From Burkholderiaceae bacterium (GTDB taxonomy: Bacteria > Pseudomonadota > Gammaproteobacteria > Burkholderiales > Burkholderiaceae_C), in the NCBI GenBank assembly GCA_019745555.1, contig JAIESX010000001.1:62001-126000 (forward strand): a stretch of 64,000 bases of DNA, written 5' to 3'. The notes beneath the pieces are model-generated. The model had not been told where the DNA came from and made no database searches. It was given only the letters and a program-made list of their open reading frames with translations. Below, piece by piece: positions 56,825-64,000 of this stretch. The translations under genes were made by a program, and so were the position numbers. The stretch's first letter is position 1. Every line of letters starts with the position of its first letter.

Positions 56825-59020
56825 ATGCAAGACTTTTCCCTTGTATCCCACGGGTCCTTCGTGCAATTGGTGATTCGTACCTGTGGGCCAGGACGCATCC
56901 TGGACATCGGTTGTGGTGATGGCGCCGTGGTCAAGCTGCTTGTCGCGAAGGGTGTCGATGCCTATGGGATCGACCTTTCGGGAGGTTCCGTCGCCGATGG
57001 CAACCGATTCATGCCAGGTCGCTTTCAAACGGCGCCTGTCGAGGCACTCCCCTACCCTGACGCAAGTTTTGACACGCTAATCTGCAGTCATTACCCAGCG
57101 CACCTCTCGGCTGAAGAGATCTACAGGGCAATGAAAGAGATGCGGCGTGTTTGCAGACGCAATCTTTTTCTTCGTATGGCTAAAGAGGTTAGTGCCGATG
57201 GGATTCCTCCCCGCGCCGCTCAGCCACGTGCTTGGTGGGAGTCCATCGCTTTCCGCGCTGGCTTTCGCAAGCATCCCTTGTACTACCAGATTAATCAGTA
57301 CCATACGTTGGAAGCGGAGGATGGCGTCATTGGCATTCTCCTAGAGAAGATACCCGATGACGCTCTGGCACTGTTTCCTCTAGATGCGCTTATGCGCCAA
57401 CGTGACCTGCATATGGACATGTCACGGGAGACCGGACGCCGGTCTGATGCGCATATGGCACGGTATCACCTCGCAGCGGGCTATGTGCGCGATGGTGACA
57501 CCGTACTTGATGCTGCCTGTGGCCTAGGATATGGAAGTCGCATGCTCGCTTTCGGATGCTCCGCCAGCCGGGTGATCGGTTCCGATCTCGATCCCGATTC
57601 TGTTGCCTATGCGCGAGCGAATTTTTGCCAAGACGAACCGCGACTTTTTTTCGAAACGGCAGATGCGCAGAACCTTGGCTTTCTGCCTGACAACTCAATA
57701 GATCTTTTTGTATCCTTTGAAACGCTGGAGCACGTACCCAATCCAAAGCAGCTGATCGCTGAAGCAAAACGCATCCTCAGACCGGGCGGCCGATTCATTG
57801 CTAGTGTCCCGAATCTATGGGTCAACGAAGAAGGCGTTGATCCAAATCCCTATCATTTGCACGTGTATGACTGGGCTCGACTGACGGAGGAAATCGCTTC
57901 CGCTTTCCTTTTTGAATCGGCCTACGCGCAGACAGCTGGGGGGGGCATGAAGCTGCCCAACCACCCGCGCTCCTTTCTTGAGTTCAGCCCCCAAAGCGAG
58001 GCCCCACCGGACGCGGAGTGGTACGTGGCCGTCGCCATGAAGGATCCGATTGATTTCCGTGAAGTGCCGTACCGCGAGACAGCGCTGCGGTGGAGTGGTG
58101 ACCCGCCCAATGTCGCGGCCTTCGCTCGGGACTATGAGAACCCATGGCTACTTCGGAGCATGATCAGCATCGGCTGGCGGAATCGCAATGCATTGCAGCG
58201 GGCCGAGCTGGCCCGGCGGGTTCTTGCAACCACTCCACTCCAGTCACCGGATGCCGGAGCCGCCTTGTGCGTCCTCGCCTACCATACGCTCGATTCATCG
58301 CGCGATCTTGACCCTGCAGCCGTTCGTCGGCTGGCAGACCAAATTCGCGCTTACGTAGCCTTGAAAGACTCTCGCCCGCAATGCCAGCGATGGGTGATCT
58401 CGTTGCTTTACGTCGAGGGCTTACTCTGGAAGGCGATCGGCGATCTGGATAAAGCCATTCAGTCTTTCACGGAGTGCGCGACGAGCGATCCGCTCGTGTA
58501 CAGCCCCCTTCTTGCGACTAAGACGGTAAATGCTTGTCGACTGGGTGGACAACTGCTTTTCCAGGCAGGTCGGCTAGACGAGGCCCGGGATATGTGGAGA
58601 CGCGGGATTATTGGTGCGCAAGCGGCGGTATGTGGCAACTGGCGTGAGATTTTGGGGGACCTGGATTCTCCCTTTACGTTTGGCCTTCGGGAGATGGCCG
58701 AAGTCTTGGACAGCGCTGGCGGCTGCGCCGACGGGTTACACCACTTGAATGTGTCGCCCCGGACGGTTGGACTATCAAATGACGGCAGCTACGTATCTCA
58801 AATCGAGTACAGCAAACGACACCTGCAGTTTCTCCTCGACCAGATGACGGTCATGGAAAGTTCACCACAAGCTCGCTTGCAGCGGGCACTTCAGCGTGAT
58901 CCGCGCGGCTTCCGACGGCTTATCCGTATCACCTATCTCTTGGCTCTTATGCTGACTCCGCAGCGCATCAAGGCACTCTTTCGACCTCTGCTTAGTTTTA
59001 TCCGTAGATTGTCTAAGTGA
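56825..59020 (+). CDS. Double methyltransferase protein with TPR-like tail
   Basis: 731 residues. Domain 1 (about 1-190) is a class I SAM methyltransferase (RILDIGCGDGAVVKLLVAKG, ALPYPDASFDTLICSHY). Domain 2 (about 200-400) is another (TVLDAACGLGYGSRMLAFGC, LPDNSIDLFVSFETLEHVPN, IASVPNLWVNEEG). Residues about 440-640 are helical TPR-like (GDLDKAIQSFTECA, GRLDEARDMWRRG); the basic C-terminus is partly hydrophobic. Next to an exporter with a recognition domain, it is a good candidate chain-terminating enzyme, comparable in role to WbdD but without its kinase. Start: ATG 56825, as TTG 56819 is poor. Confidence 0.82.
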   Translation: MQDFSLVSHGSFVQLVIRTCGPGRILDIGCGDGAVVKLLVAKGVDAYGIDLSGGSVADGNRFMPGRFQTAPVEALPYPDASFDTLICSHYPAHLSAEEIYRAMKEMRRVCRRNLFLRMAKEVSADGIPPRAAQPRAWWESIAFRAGFRKHPLYYQINQYHTLEAEDGVIGILLEKIPDDALALFPLDALMRQRDLHMDMSRETGRRSDAHMARYHLAAGYVRDGDTVLDAACGLGYGSRMLAFGCSASRVIGSDLDPDSVAYARANFCQDEPRLFFETADAQNLGFLPDNSIDLFVSFETLEHVPNPKQLIAEAKRILRPGGRFIASVPNLWVNEEGVDPNPYHLHVYDWARLTEEIASAFLFESAYAQTAGGGMKLPNHPRSFLEFSPQSEAPPDAEWYVAVAMKDPIDFREVPYRETALRWSGDPPNVAAFARDYENPWLLRSMISIGWRNRNALQRAELARRVLATTPLQSPDAGAALCVLAYHTLDSSRDLDPAAVRRLADQIRAYVALKDSRPQCQRWVISLLYVEGLLWKAIGDLDKAIQSFTECATSDPLVYSPLLATKTVNACRLGGQLLFQAGRLDEARDMWRRGIIGAQAAVCGNWREILGDLDSPFTFGLREMAEVLDSAGGCADGLHHLNVSPRTVGLSNDGSYVSQIEYSKRHLQFLLDQMTVMESSPQARLQRALQRDPRGFRRLIRITYLLALMLTPQRIKALFRPLLSFIRRLSK

Positions 59021-59275
59021 ACGGGAATCAGTTCGTTATCGTCGTAAGCCGACATCTATCGTTTTCAGACCAAATTCGAGAGGACGTATTACCGATGACA
59101 ACAACAACAGCATCTCCTGCACTTCAGTCGGTCTGGCGATCCATGCAGCCCAAGGATTTACGCAGATAGATTTCTCCGTCTCAAAGTGATATGCCGCGAG
59201 GCCTCTCTTCCTCCAGCTGCTTGAGAACTTTGTTCGCTTTCTATTTTCGTGATCAATCTCTGAAAGAGTACGTTT
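59021..59275 (+). other. Intergenic spacer in the polysaccharide locus
   Basis: 255 bases between the double methyltransferase and the glycosyltransferase. Nothing convincing is seen except a 24-codon frame starting ATG at 59095, with GAGGACG 8 bases upstream. The frame (MTTTTASPALQS...) resembles no known family and may be chance or a decayed gene. No terminator hairpin or strong promoter found. Confidence 0.5.
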
Positions 59276-60640
59276 GTGAAAATTTTACTGACCACACATG
59301 TCTTTCTGCCGGAGCATGCTGCCGGCACCGAGATACTCACCTTTCATTCGGCAAAAGAGCTGCAGGCTCGCGGACATGATGTGGAGATCTGCACTGGTTT
59401 TTTTGCCAAACCCGGCCTCAAAGATGAGCAGCGCTTTGACAGCTATGAGTACGAGGGCCTCACCGTCCGTCGGTTTCACCACGATCTTTCTCCGATGGGC
59501 CACCAATCAAATATTGTCGAGTTGGAGTACGACAACCGCTTATATCGCCAGTGGTTTACTCGCCATCTCTTGAACTTCAAGCCTGACATAGTCCAGTTTT
59601 TCCATCTTGGCTTGTTATCCGCCTCCGTGATTGATGCCTGTGACGAGCTGGGTATTCCAATGGTGATGACACCTACCGACTATTGGCTCGTATGTCCTAA
59701 CTACCAGTTGAGGTTGCCGGACAACTCACCTTGCCGCGGACCGGATCGGGATGGCGTCAACTGCCTCAAACATGCGGTAGCTCGTAGTCAGCCGAAGCCG
59801 GTTGCCTGGATGTTCAACCACCTCCCGTACTCTTTGGTGGCAGGAATGAAGCGCGCGATTGAAGGCGGAGCGTTGTCGGGTGCCAAGTTCTCCCCGCAGG
59901 TCACCGCGCTCTCGAAACGTCCCATGTTTTTGAAGGAGCGCATGAACAAACTCAGTCGGGTGGTAGTGCCGAGTCAGTTGATGGCGGACCTTCTGATTGA
60001 GAATGGCCTGGACCCTCAGAAGATTGTTCATAGCCGTTTTGGTATCCGTCCGACACCATCCGTCGTTCGCAAGCCTGCCTCTGACGGAAGACTACGCATT
60101 GGTTTTATTGGCGGCTTAAGCGAGCACAAGGGCGCCCATTTGCTGATCAGTGCATTCCGGAGTTCATCGCATGTACGCCCCATGGACTTGAAGATTTATG
60201 GGCGAATGGATCTGGACCCACGCTATTCGGAGCGCCTATTGAAACTTGCGGCCGGCGACGATCGAATCACTTTCTGCGGGACTTTCCCAAACGACCAGAT
60301 CGGGCATATATTCTCGGAATTGGATGTACTTGTTGTACCTTCGATCTGGTATGAGAATACCCCACTGGTCATGTACTCAGCTCAAGCTGCCGGTTGTCCG
60401 ATCATCGCAACCAATTTGGGAGGAATGTCGGAGGTAGTCAAACATGAGGTGAACGGGCTTCTCTTTGAGCGCGAGGATGTCGCCGGTCTAGGGGCTGCGA
60501 TTGAACGACTTGCCGATGATCCTTCACTTCTCAAGCGGCTGGCAGCCCATGCGATCCAGCCAAAGAGCATTTCCGACTACACAGATGAACTGCTACTCAT
60601 CTATGATGAGTTGCTAACGGAAAGTCTGGACCAAAAATGA
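59276..60640 (+). CDS. GT4-type glycosyltransferase
   Basis: 454 residues in two Rossmann-like halves. N-terminal MKILLTTHVFLPEHAAGTE with the acceptor-side glycine loop, then PTDYWLVCPNYQLR; C-terminal RIGFIGGLSEHKGAHLLISA and the nucleotide-sugar motif IWYENTPLVMYSAQAAGCPI (E-x7-E-like). Retaining GT-B family 4 enzymes build many O-antigens; sugar unknown. GTG start (59276) is used because no ATG gives the conserved N-terminus. Stop overlaps the epimerase start (60637-60640). Confidence 0.88.
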   Translation: MKILLTTHVFLPEHAAGTEILTFHSAKELQARGHDVEICTGFFAKPGLKDEQRFDSYEYEGLTVRRFHHDLSPMGHQSNIVELEYDNRLYRQWFTRHLLNFKPDIVQFFHLGLLSASVIDACDELGIPMVMTPTDYWLVCPNYQLRLPDNSPCRGPDRDGVNCLKHAVARSQPKPVAWMFNHLPYSLVAGMKRAIEGGALSGAKFSPQVTALSKRPMFLKERMNKLSRVVVPSQLMADLLIENGLDPQKIVHSRFGIRPTPSVVRKPASDGRLRIGFIGGLSEHKGAHLLISAFRSSSHVRPMDLKIYGRMDLDPRYSERLLKLAAGDDRITFCGTFPNDQIGHIFSELDVLVVPSIWYENTPLVMYSAQAAGCPIIATNLGGMSEVVKHEVNGLLFEREDVAGLGAAIERLADDPSLLKRLAAHAIQPKSISDYTDELLLIYDELLTESLDQK

Positions 60641-61566
60641 GATGCCTCGTATTGGGTGGCGGCGGTTTTCTCGGTTCACATTTATGTGACGCTCTATTGG
60701 CGGCCGGCCACGCTGTGCGTGTCTTTGATCGCCCCAACCTGGTTCGCTACCGTTCGTTCAACTTAGATGAAAAGATTGAATGGATTGAGGGCGATTTTGT
60801 TGATCGCGAGCAGGTAGCGAAGGCTCTATCCGGATGTGATGTCGTCTATCACCTTATTTCGACTACTCTTCCCAGATCGTCAAATGACAATCCGGTGTAC
60901 GACATTGAGAGCAATGTCGTCAGCACGCTGCATTTGCTTGAGGCCGCCAAGAGGCACAAGGTGGCCAAGTTTGTTTTCTGTTCGTCGGGAGGCACGATCT
61001 ACGGCGTCCCTCAGGAGAATCCGCCGATCAAGGAATCACATCCTACTGAGCCGATCTGCTCCTACGGCATTGGCAAACTGGCTATCGAAAAGTACCTGCA
61101 TCTTTTCCATCTGCTTCACGGCATCGATTACTGCATCTTTCGTCTGGCAAATCCCTATGGTGAACGACAACGTCCTGCGACCGCTCAAGGTGCAGTTGCC
61201 GTGTTTCTTGACAAGGCACTCCGCAACGAGACGATTGAGATCTGGGGCGATGGCTCTGTTATCCGCGACTACCTCTATGTTGGGGATGCGGTCTCCGCAC
61301 TGACACGCGCCCTGACTTATGAAGGAAGAAGAGGAATTTTTAACATTGGCAGTGGGAGCGGACTTAGCCTAAATGACATCCTCGGTGCCATCGAAGACTT
61401 GATCGGATCCCCCGTACGCACGACCTATCTTCCCGGACGGGCGTTTGATGTCCCCGTCAGTGTGCTGGATATCTCCAAAGCGTCAGAGCACCTGGATTGG
61501 CGACCAAAGGTTTCATTCGTCGAGGGGCTTTCCAGAACAGCCCAGTGGCTCAGAGACCGTCGATGA
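60637..61566 (+). CDS. NAD-dependent epimerase/dehydratase
   Basis: 309 residues of the extended short-chain dehydrogenase family: NAD loop GGGGFLGSHL, IEGDFVDRE, catalytic S in FCSSGGTIYG and the YxxxK motif as YGIGK. LANPYGERQ and RDYLYVGDAVSALTRAL are typical of UDP-glucose 4-epimerase-like and related enzymes. It supplies an activated sugar for the locus; specificity cannot be read. Overlaps the GT4 gene (ATGA) and is convergent with the next gene by 9 bases. Confidence 0.9.
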   Translation: MRCLVLGGGGFLGSHLCDALLAAGHAVRVFDRPNLVRYRSFNLDEKIEWIEGDFVDREQVAKALSGCDVVYHLISTTLPRSSNDNPVYDIESNVVSTLHLLEAAKRHKVAKFVFCSSGGTIYGVPQENPPIKESHPTEPICSYGIGKLAIEKYLHLFHLLHGIDYCIFRLANPYGERQRPATAQGAVAVFLDKALRNETIEIWGDGSVIRDYLYVGDAVSALTRALTYEGRRGIFNIGSGSGLSLNDILGAIEDLIGSPVRTTYLPGRAFDVPVSVLDISKASEHLDWRPKVSFVEGLSRTAQWLRDRR

Positions 61567-61575
61567 ACGTGTGAA

Positions 61576-62376
61576 CTACAAAGCCTTATGTGCAATCGCG
61601 AGGATGTGATAAGGCGGAACAATTTCGATCTCCCGGACTACAAGCCCCACATGGGAGAGTAGGCTCCTGACGAGTGCCGGATCGAAGACATGATGGTGCA
61701 GGCAGCGATGTCGCATGTTATCCATGCTACGTTGCCGGAACGCATCTGCATGGCCAGCCTCCGGATCGCGGCTTAGATCGTGCAGGGCGAGGATCTCCGG
61801 CAGATGTGTCAGATCGTCTTCCCCTGTATTCAGTTGAAAGTCGGTCAGGAGATGCTCCAGCGTGGTGACCGGTCGCTGGTGGTCGAATGTTTGCGCCCGG
61901 TCTGGGAGTATGAGCACGATCAGGCCCCCTTCTCGAACGATGCGCTTCCACTCAATCAACGCGCGAATAGGATTCGCGACGTGCTCAAGCACATGGGAGG
62001 CGAGGACGAAATCAAACGCCTCATCTACGAACCGTTGTAGGTCCGTGGCTTCGGCGATGTGCTGCATGCCAGGTGGCTTGGTACGATCAAACTGGTAGGT
62101 TCGCCCCTCTATGATGTCGCCCTCCCAGACGGTGCGATCACCATAGGTGCAGTTATCCAGACCCGCGAGGATGGGATATACGGGGAAAAAGCCTCGCGAC
62201 GAGAAGGCGGGGCTGGGTCCGCCTATCTCGACGCCTTGCTTACCGGCAAACAAGGCCTTGTTGTCGTTGAATGACGCGGCTTGGCGCGTCGCCAAACTCT
62301 TCAGGCGAATTCTGATCGCATATGCGAAACCCGCAAGACCCCGGGCGCGCAGAATGCGGAGTGCCTTGGCAATCAT
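61576..62376 (-). CDS. SAM-dependent methyltransferase
   Basis: 266 residues. The typical glycine-rich SAM loop is replaced by QGVEIGGPSPAFS, while the second half keeps FDFVLASHVLEHVANPIRA and REGGLIVLILPDRAQTFD of class I methyltransferases. A nearby RTYQFDRTKPPG stretch and HHHVFDPALVRSLLSHVGL are typical of O-antigen methyltransferase-like proteins. The start overlaps the GT2 stop by four bases, so it acts on the same glycan. Sugar and position unknown. Confidence 0.8.
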   Translation of the reverse strand: MIAKALRILRARGLAGFAYAIRIRLKSLATRQAASFNDNKALFAGKQGVEIGGPSPAFSSRGFFPVYPILAGLDNCTYGDRTVWEGDIIEGRTYQFDRTKPPGMQHIAEATDLQRFVDEAFDFVLASHVLEHVANPIRALIEWKRIVREGGLIVLILPDRAQTFDHQRPVTTLEHLLTDFQLNTGEDDLTHLPEILALHDLSRDPEAGHADAFRQRSMDNMRHRCLHHHVFDPALVRSLLSHVGLVVREIEIVPPYHILAIAHKAL

Positions 62377-63275
62377 TTCTGGATCAACCCACCATACTCG
62401 CAGGCACCCATGCGATGACCCAGGCCGTCGCGAATGCCCAACATAAATGCTTTTAGTTTCTGGCGTCTGCGCTCCTCAAAGAGAAGCATCAACGCGGCCC
62501 CGAACAGCAAGCGCAACAGCCGGCGTGCACACCAGTCCGGCTCGACGCGCCAGTACCGCGCGATCGTCACGATCGAGTTACGCGCGATGTAGTACTTGCG
62601 GACCGGCACATGATTTGGCAGGCGTCCGAACAGCGGCAACCAGGTCCCGCCATCTTCGCCCACGCTGTGTTCCATGACTGGTTTTCGGCTGATAAGGATA
62701 CGCGCACCATGCTTGCGTGCACGCAGACAGAACTCGTGATCGAGCTGGTCAATGAAGTAGTCATCTCGGAAACCCCCGAGACGCTCGGCAAAGACAGCGT
62801 CGACTAGACAAGCGGACGTGATCACCGTCGTCTGCTCCAAGTACTCCCCAGGACCCCCCATCGGGACGCGGGTTGTCCCGTTGCGTGGGTCGTAGTAGTT
62901 GCCCCCCACAACCACCGGCTGCGTCGCACAGCGGGCCTTGACTTGAAGCAAGGTTTGAACCATGTCAGCGTAGCAGCGACTATCTTGATCAAGCGTGACA
63001 ATCCAGCGGCAACCCCAAGCCAGTGCCTGCGCCAGGCCCTGATTGAGCGCGGCGCCAACGCCTAGATTGCGCCCGTTCTGGATCAGCCGGAATTTTTCTG
63101 CCCCTCCCGTGCCGAGGTCCAACGATGCTTGCTCTTTCGAATGCGGCGTGTTGTTCACGACGACCATCGCCTGAAACTGGGAGTAGAGTTTGCGCAACCG
63201 CGGGACAAAACCCGAATCCGGATGAAATGCGATGATGACGGCGCAAACAGATTCCGGCTCCGGCGCGGCGGTCAT
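62373..63275 (-). CDS. GT2 glycosyltransferase (rhamnosyltransferase-like)
   Basis: 300 residues of the inverting GT-A family 2. AVIIAFHPDSGFVPRL at the N-terminus, NLGVGAALNQGLAQAL, and the DxD-like VTLDQDSRCY; C-terminal VRKYYIARNSIVTIARYW is typical of WbbL/rhamnosyltransferase-like enzymes. It overlaps the methyltransferase gene. Divergent upstream gap of 70 bases before the next glycosyltransferase in the same direction. Confidence 0.88.
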   Translation of the reverse strand: MTAAPEPESVCAVIIAFHPDSGFVPRLRKLYSQFQAMVVVNNTPHSKEQASLDLGTGGAEKFRLIQNGRNLGVGAALNQGLAQALAWGCRWIVTLDQDSRCYADMVQTLLQVKARCATQPVVVGGNYYDPRNGTTRVPMGGPGEYLEQTTVITSACLVDAVFAERLGGFRDDYFIDQLDHEFCLRARKHGARILISRKPVMEHSVGEDGGTWLPLFGRLPNHVPVRKYYIARNSIVTIARYWRVEPDWCARRLLRLLFGAALMLLFEERRRQKLKAFMLGIRDGLGHRMGACEYGGLIQK

Positions 63276-63345
63276 CGGTGACCTCCTCTATAACGCTTAT
63301 GCATAGATGGAGATCCAAGCTGGCAGCACTTCTTCATCGGTGTGC

Positions 63346-64000
63346 TCAGTTGTTGCGGCTTAGGTCCACGTATAGGTCCGCGAACCGGGCTGCGCAGTCA
63401 TCCCAGGTGCCGCAGGTTTCTCTGACCCATAGACGCGCGGCATCTCCAACGGTGGCATTGACCTCCGGCTCCTCGAGACGCGCAAGTGCAAGAGCAAAGG
63501 TCTGCGGGGAGTCGGCCAGAAAGCCTGTTCGGCGGTTGTCGATGATGTCGCGGTGGGCCGGGAGGTCGGAAGCGATCACTGGCAAGCCGGCAGCCATCAT
63601 CTCCAGGACCACCTGAGGTCGCCCTTCGTCATGGCGGCTCAGTGTAATGAGACCGCACGCCTCCGGAATCCAGTCCTGCAGCAGCGCAGCGGGATGCGTC
63701 GGCCCGTGGTAATGGACCCAGTCAGGCAATGTCAATGCCTCCTGCATCGGACCAAAGAGATGGAGCTCGCGCGCTCCATTGAACAGACCCGAACCCCAGT
63801 CGAAAAGATCGCCGATCTTCTCCCGGGTCAATCGCGCAACAACCAGCCAACGTTTCGGTCGGCCTGTCGGTGGCTGCAGCCGCTCCACGTCGAACCAGAT
63901 TCGATCGATGCCGAAGGGTACCGCCTGGACCCTGGCCACATCGCCAAAACGTTGTCGCAGTTCTGGCACCATCCACTCGGCATTCGGCGCCAGCACCGCC
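63346..64000 (-). CDS. GT4-type glycosyltransferase, N-terminus outside the window
   Basis: C-terminal 217 codons of a GT-B glycosyltransferase, open to the right edge. WLVVARLTREKIGDLFDW and the nucleotide-sugar motif EGRPQVVLEMMAAGLPVIAS near its middle, followed by a conserved tail ending DLYVDLSRNN. The frame shows no start, so it is a 5'-truncated gene by the window boundary, not a broken gene. It belongs to the polysaccharide locus, with GT2 and a methyltransferase following. Confidence 0.85.
   Translation of the reverse strand, partial: AVLAPNAEWMVPELRQRFGDVARVQAVPFGIDRIWFDVERLQPPTGRPKRWLVVARLTREKIGDLFDWGSGLFNGARELHLFGPMQEALTLPDWVHYHGPTHPAALLQDWIPEACGLITLSRHDEGRPQVVLEMMAAGLPVIASDLPAHRDIIDNRRTGFLADSPQTFALALARLEEPEVNATVGDAARLWVRETCGTWDDCAARFADLYVDLSRNN

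Overview
The window looks like chromosome from a high-GC betaproteobacterium of the order Burkholderiales, most like family Comamonadaceae. This rests on the protein sequences (SecDF/YajC, GlnE, Smg, DUF1631, AzlCD, fused indolepyruvate oxidoreductase), the pgk-pyk-fba-purC / purE-purK-tsaC gene neighbourhood, and densely packed, very GC-rich coding DNA. No tRNA, rRNA, CRISPR array, insertion sequence or integrase is visible. Both ends cut a gene: a vanillate demethylase-type Rieske oxygenase on the left and a glycosyltransferase on the right.

Layout. 0-5.3 kb: minus-strand genes for vanA-like oxygenase, a MarR regulator, ThpR, a small membrane protein, family-4 uracil-DNA glycosylase, RimI, TsaB and an EamA exporter; the last four (eamA-tsaB-rimI-udg) form a tight operon. 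5.3-9.7 kb: DacB and a SemiSWEET protein on the plus strand, then purE-purK-tsaC on the minus strand. 9.7-15.7 kb: CnoX, then purC and the lower-glycolysis genes fba, pyk and pgk, with three good hairpin terminators. 15.7-21.5 kb: def-fmt-azlC-azlD, and divergently a LysM protein, dprA and smg. 21.5-27.7 kb: DUF1631 protein and the yajC-secD-secF translocase genes. 27.7-34 kb: fused indolepyruvate ferredoxin oxidoreductase with a divergent Lrp/AsnC regulator, a secreted unknown, MltA, and a 50-residue membrane protein whose start codon overlaps that of mltA. 34-41.6 kb: an operon yhdP - nitrilase-family amidase - PAS histidine kinase - FixJ-type regulator. 41.6-51.7 kb: glnE, rfaE2, a degenerate HD-GYP protein, a di-iron acyl-ACP-desaturase-like protein, a GST, purB, yaeQ, a DUF3717/DUF1289 protein, and a TerC-family gene behind a clear yybP-ykoY manganese riboswitch. 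51.7-54.6 kb: a BepA-like protease, a TfpX/TfpZ pilin accessory protein and moaC.

From about 54.6 kb to the right edge the base composition drops clearly and the content becomes a surface-polysaccharide locus: an O-antigen-type ABC exporter (Wzm/Wzt with a C-terminal substrate-recognition domain), a 731-residue protein with two methyltransferase domains plus a TPR-like region, two GT4 glycosyltransferases, a GT2 glycosyltransferase, a sugar epimerase/dehydratase and a second methyltransferase. It continues beyond the window and was probably acquired horizontally. The best functional hypothesis is that the double methyltransferase caps the glycan and the Wzt C-domain recognises the cap before export.

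Several genes (eamA, dacB, smg, purB, moaC, the holin-family gene and the HD-GYP-like gene) carry a -10-like hexamer 5-10 bases before the start codon, suggesting leaderless or nearly leaderless transcripts.
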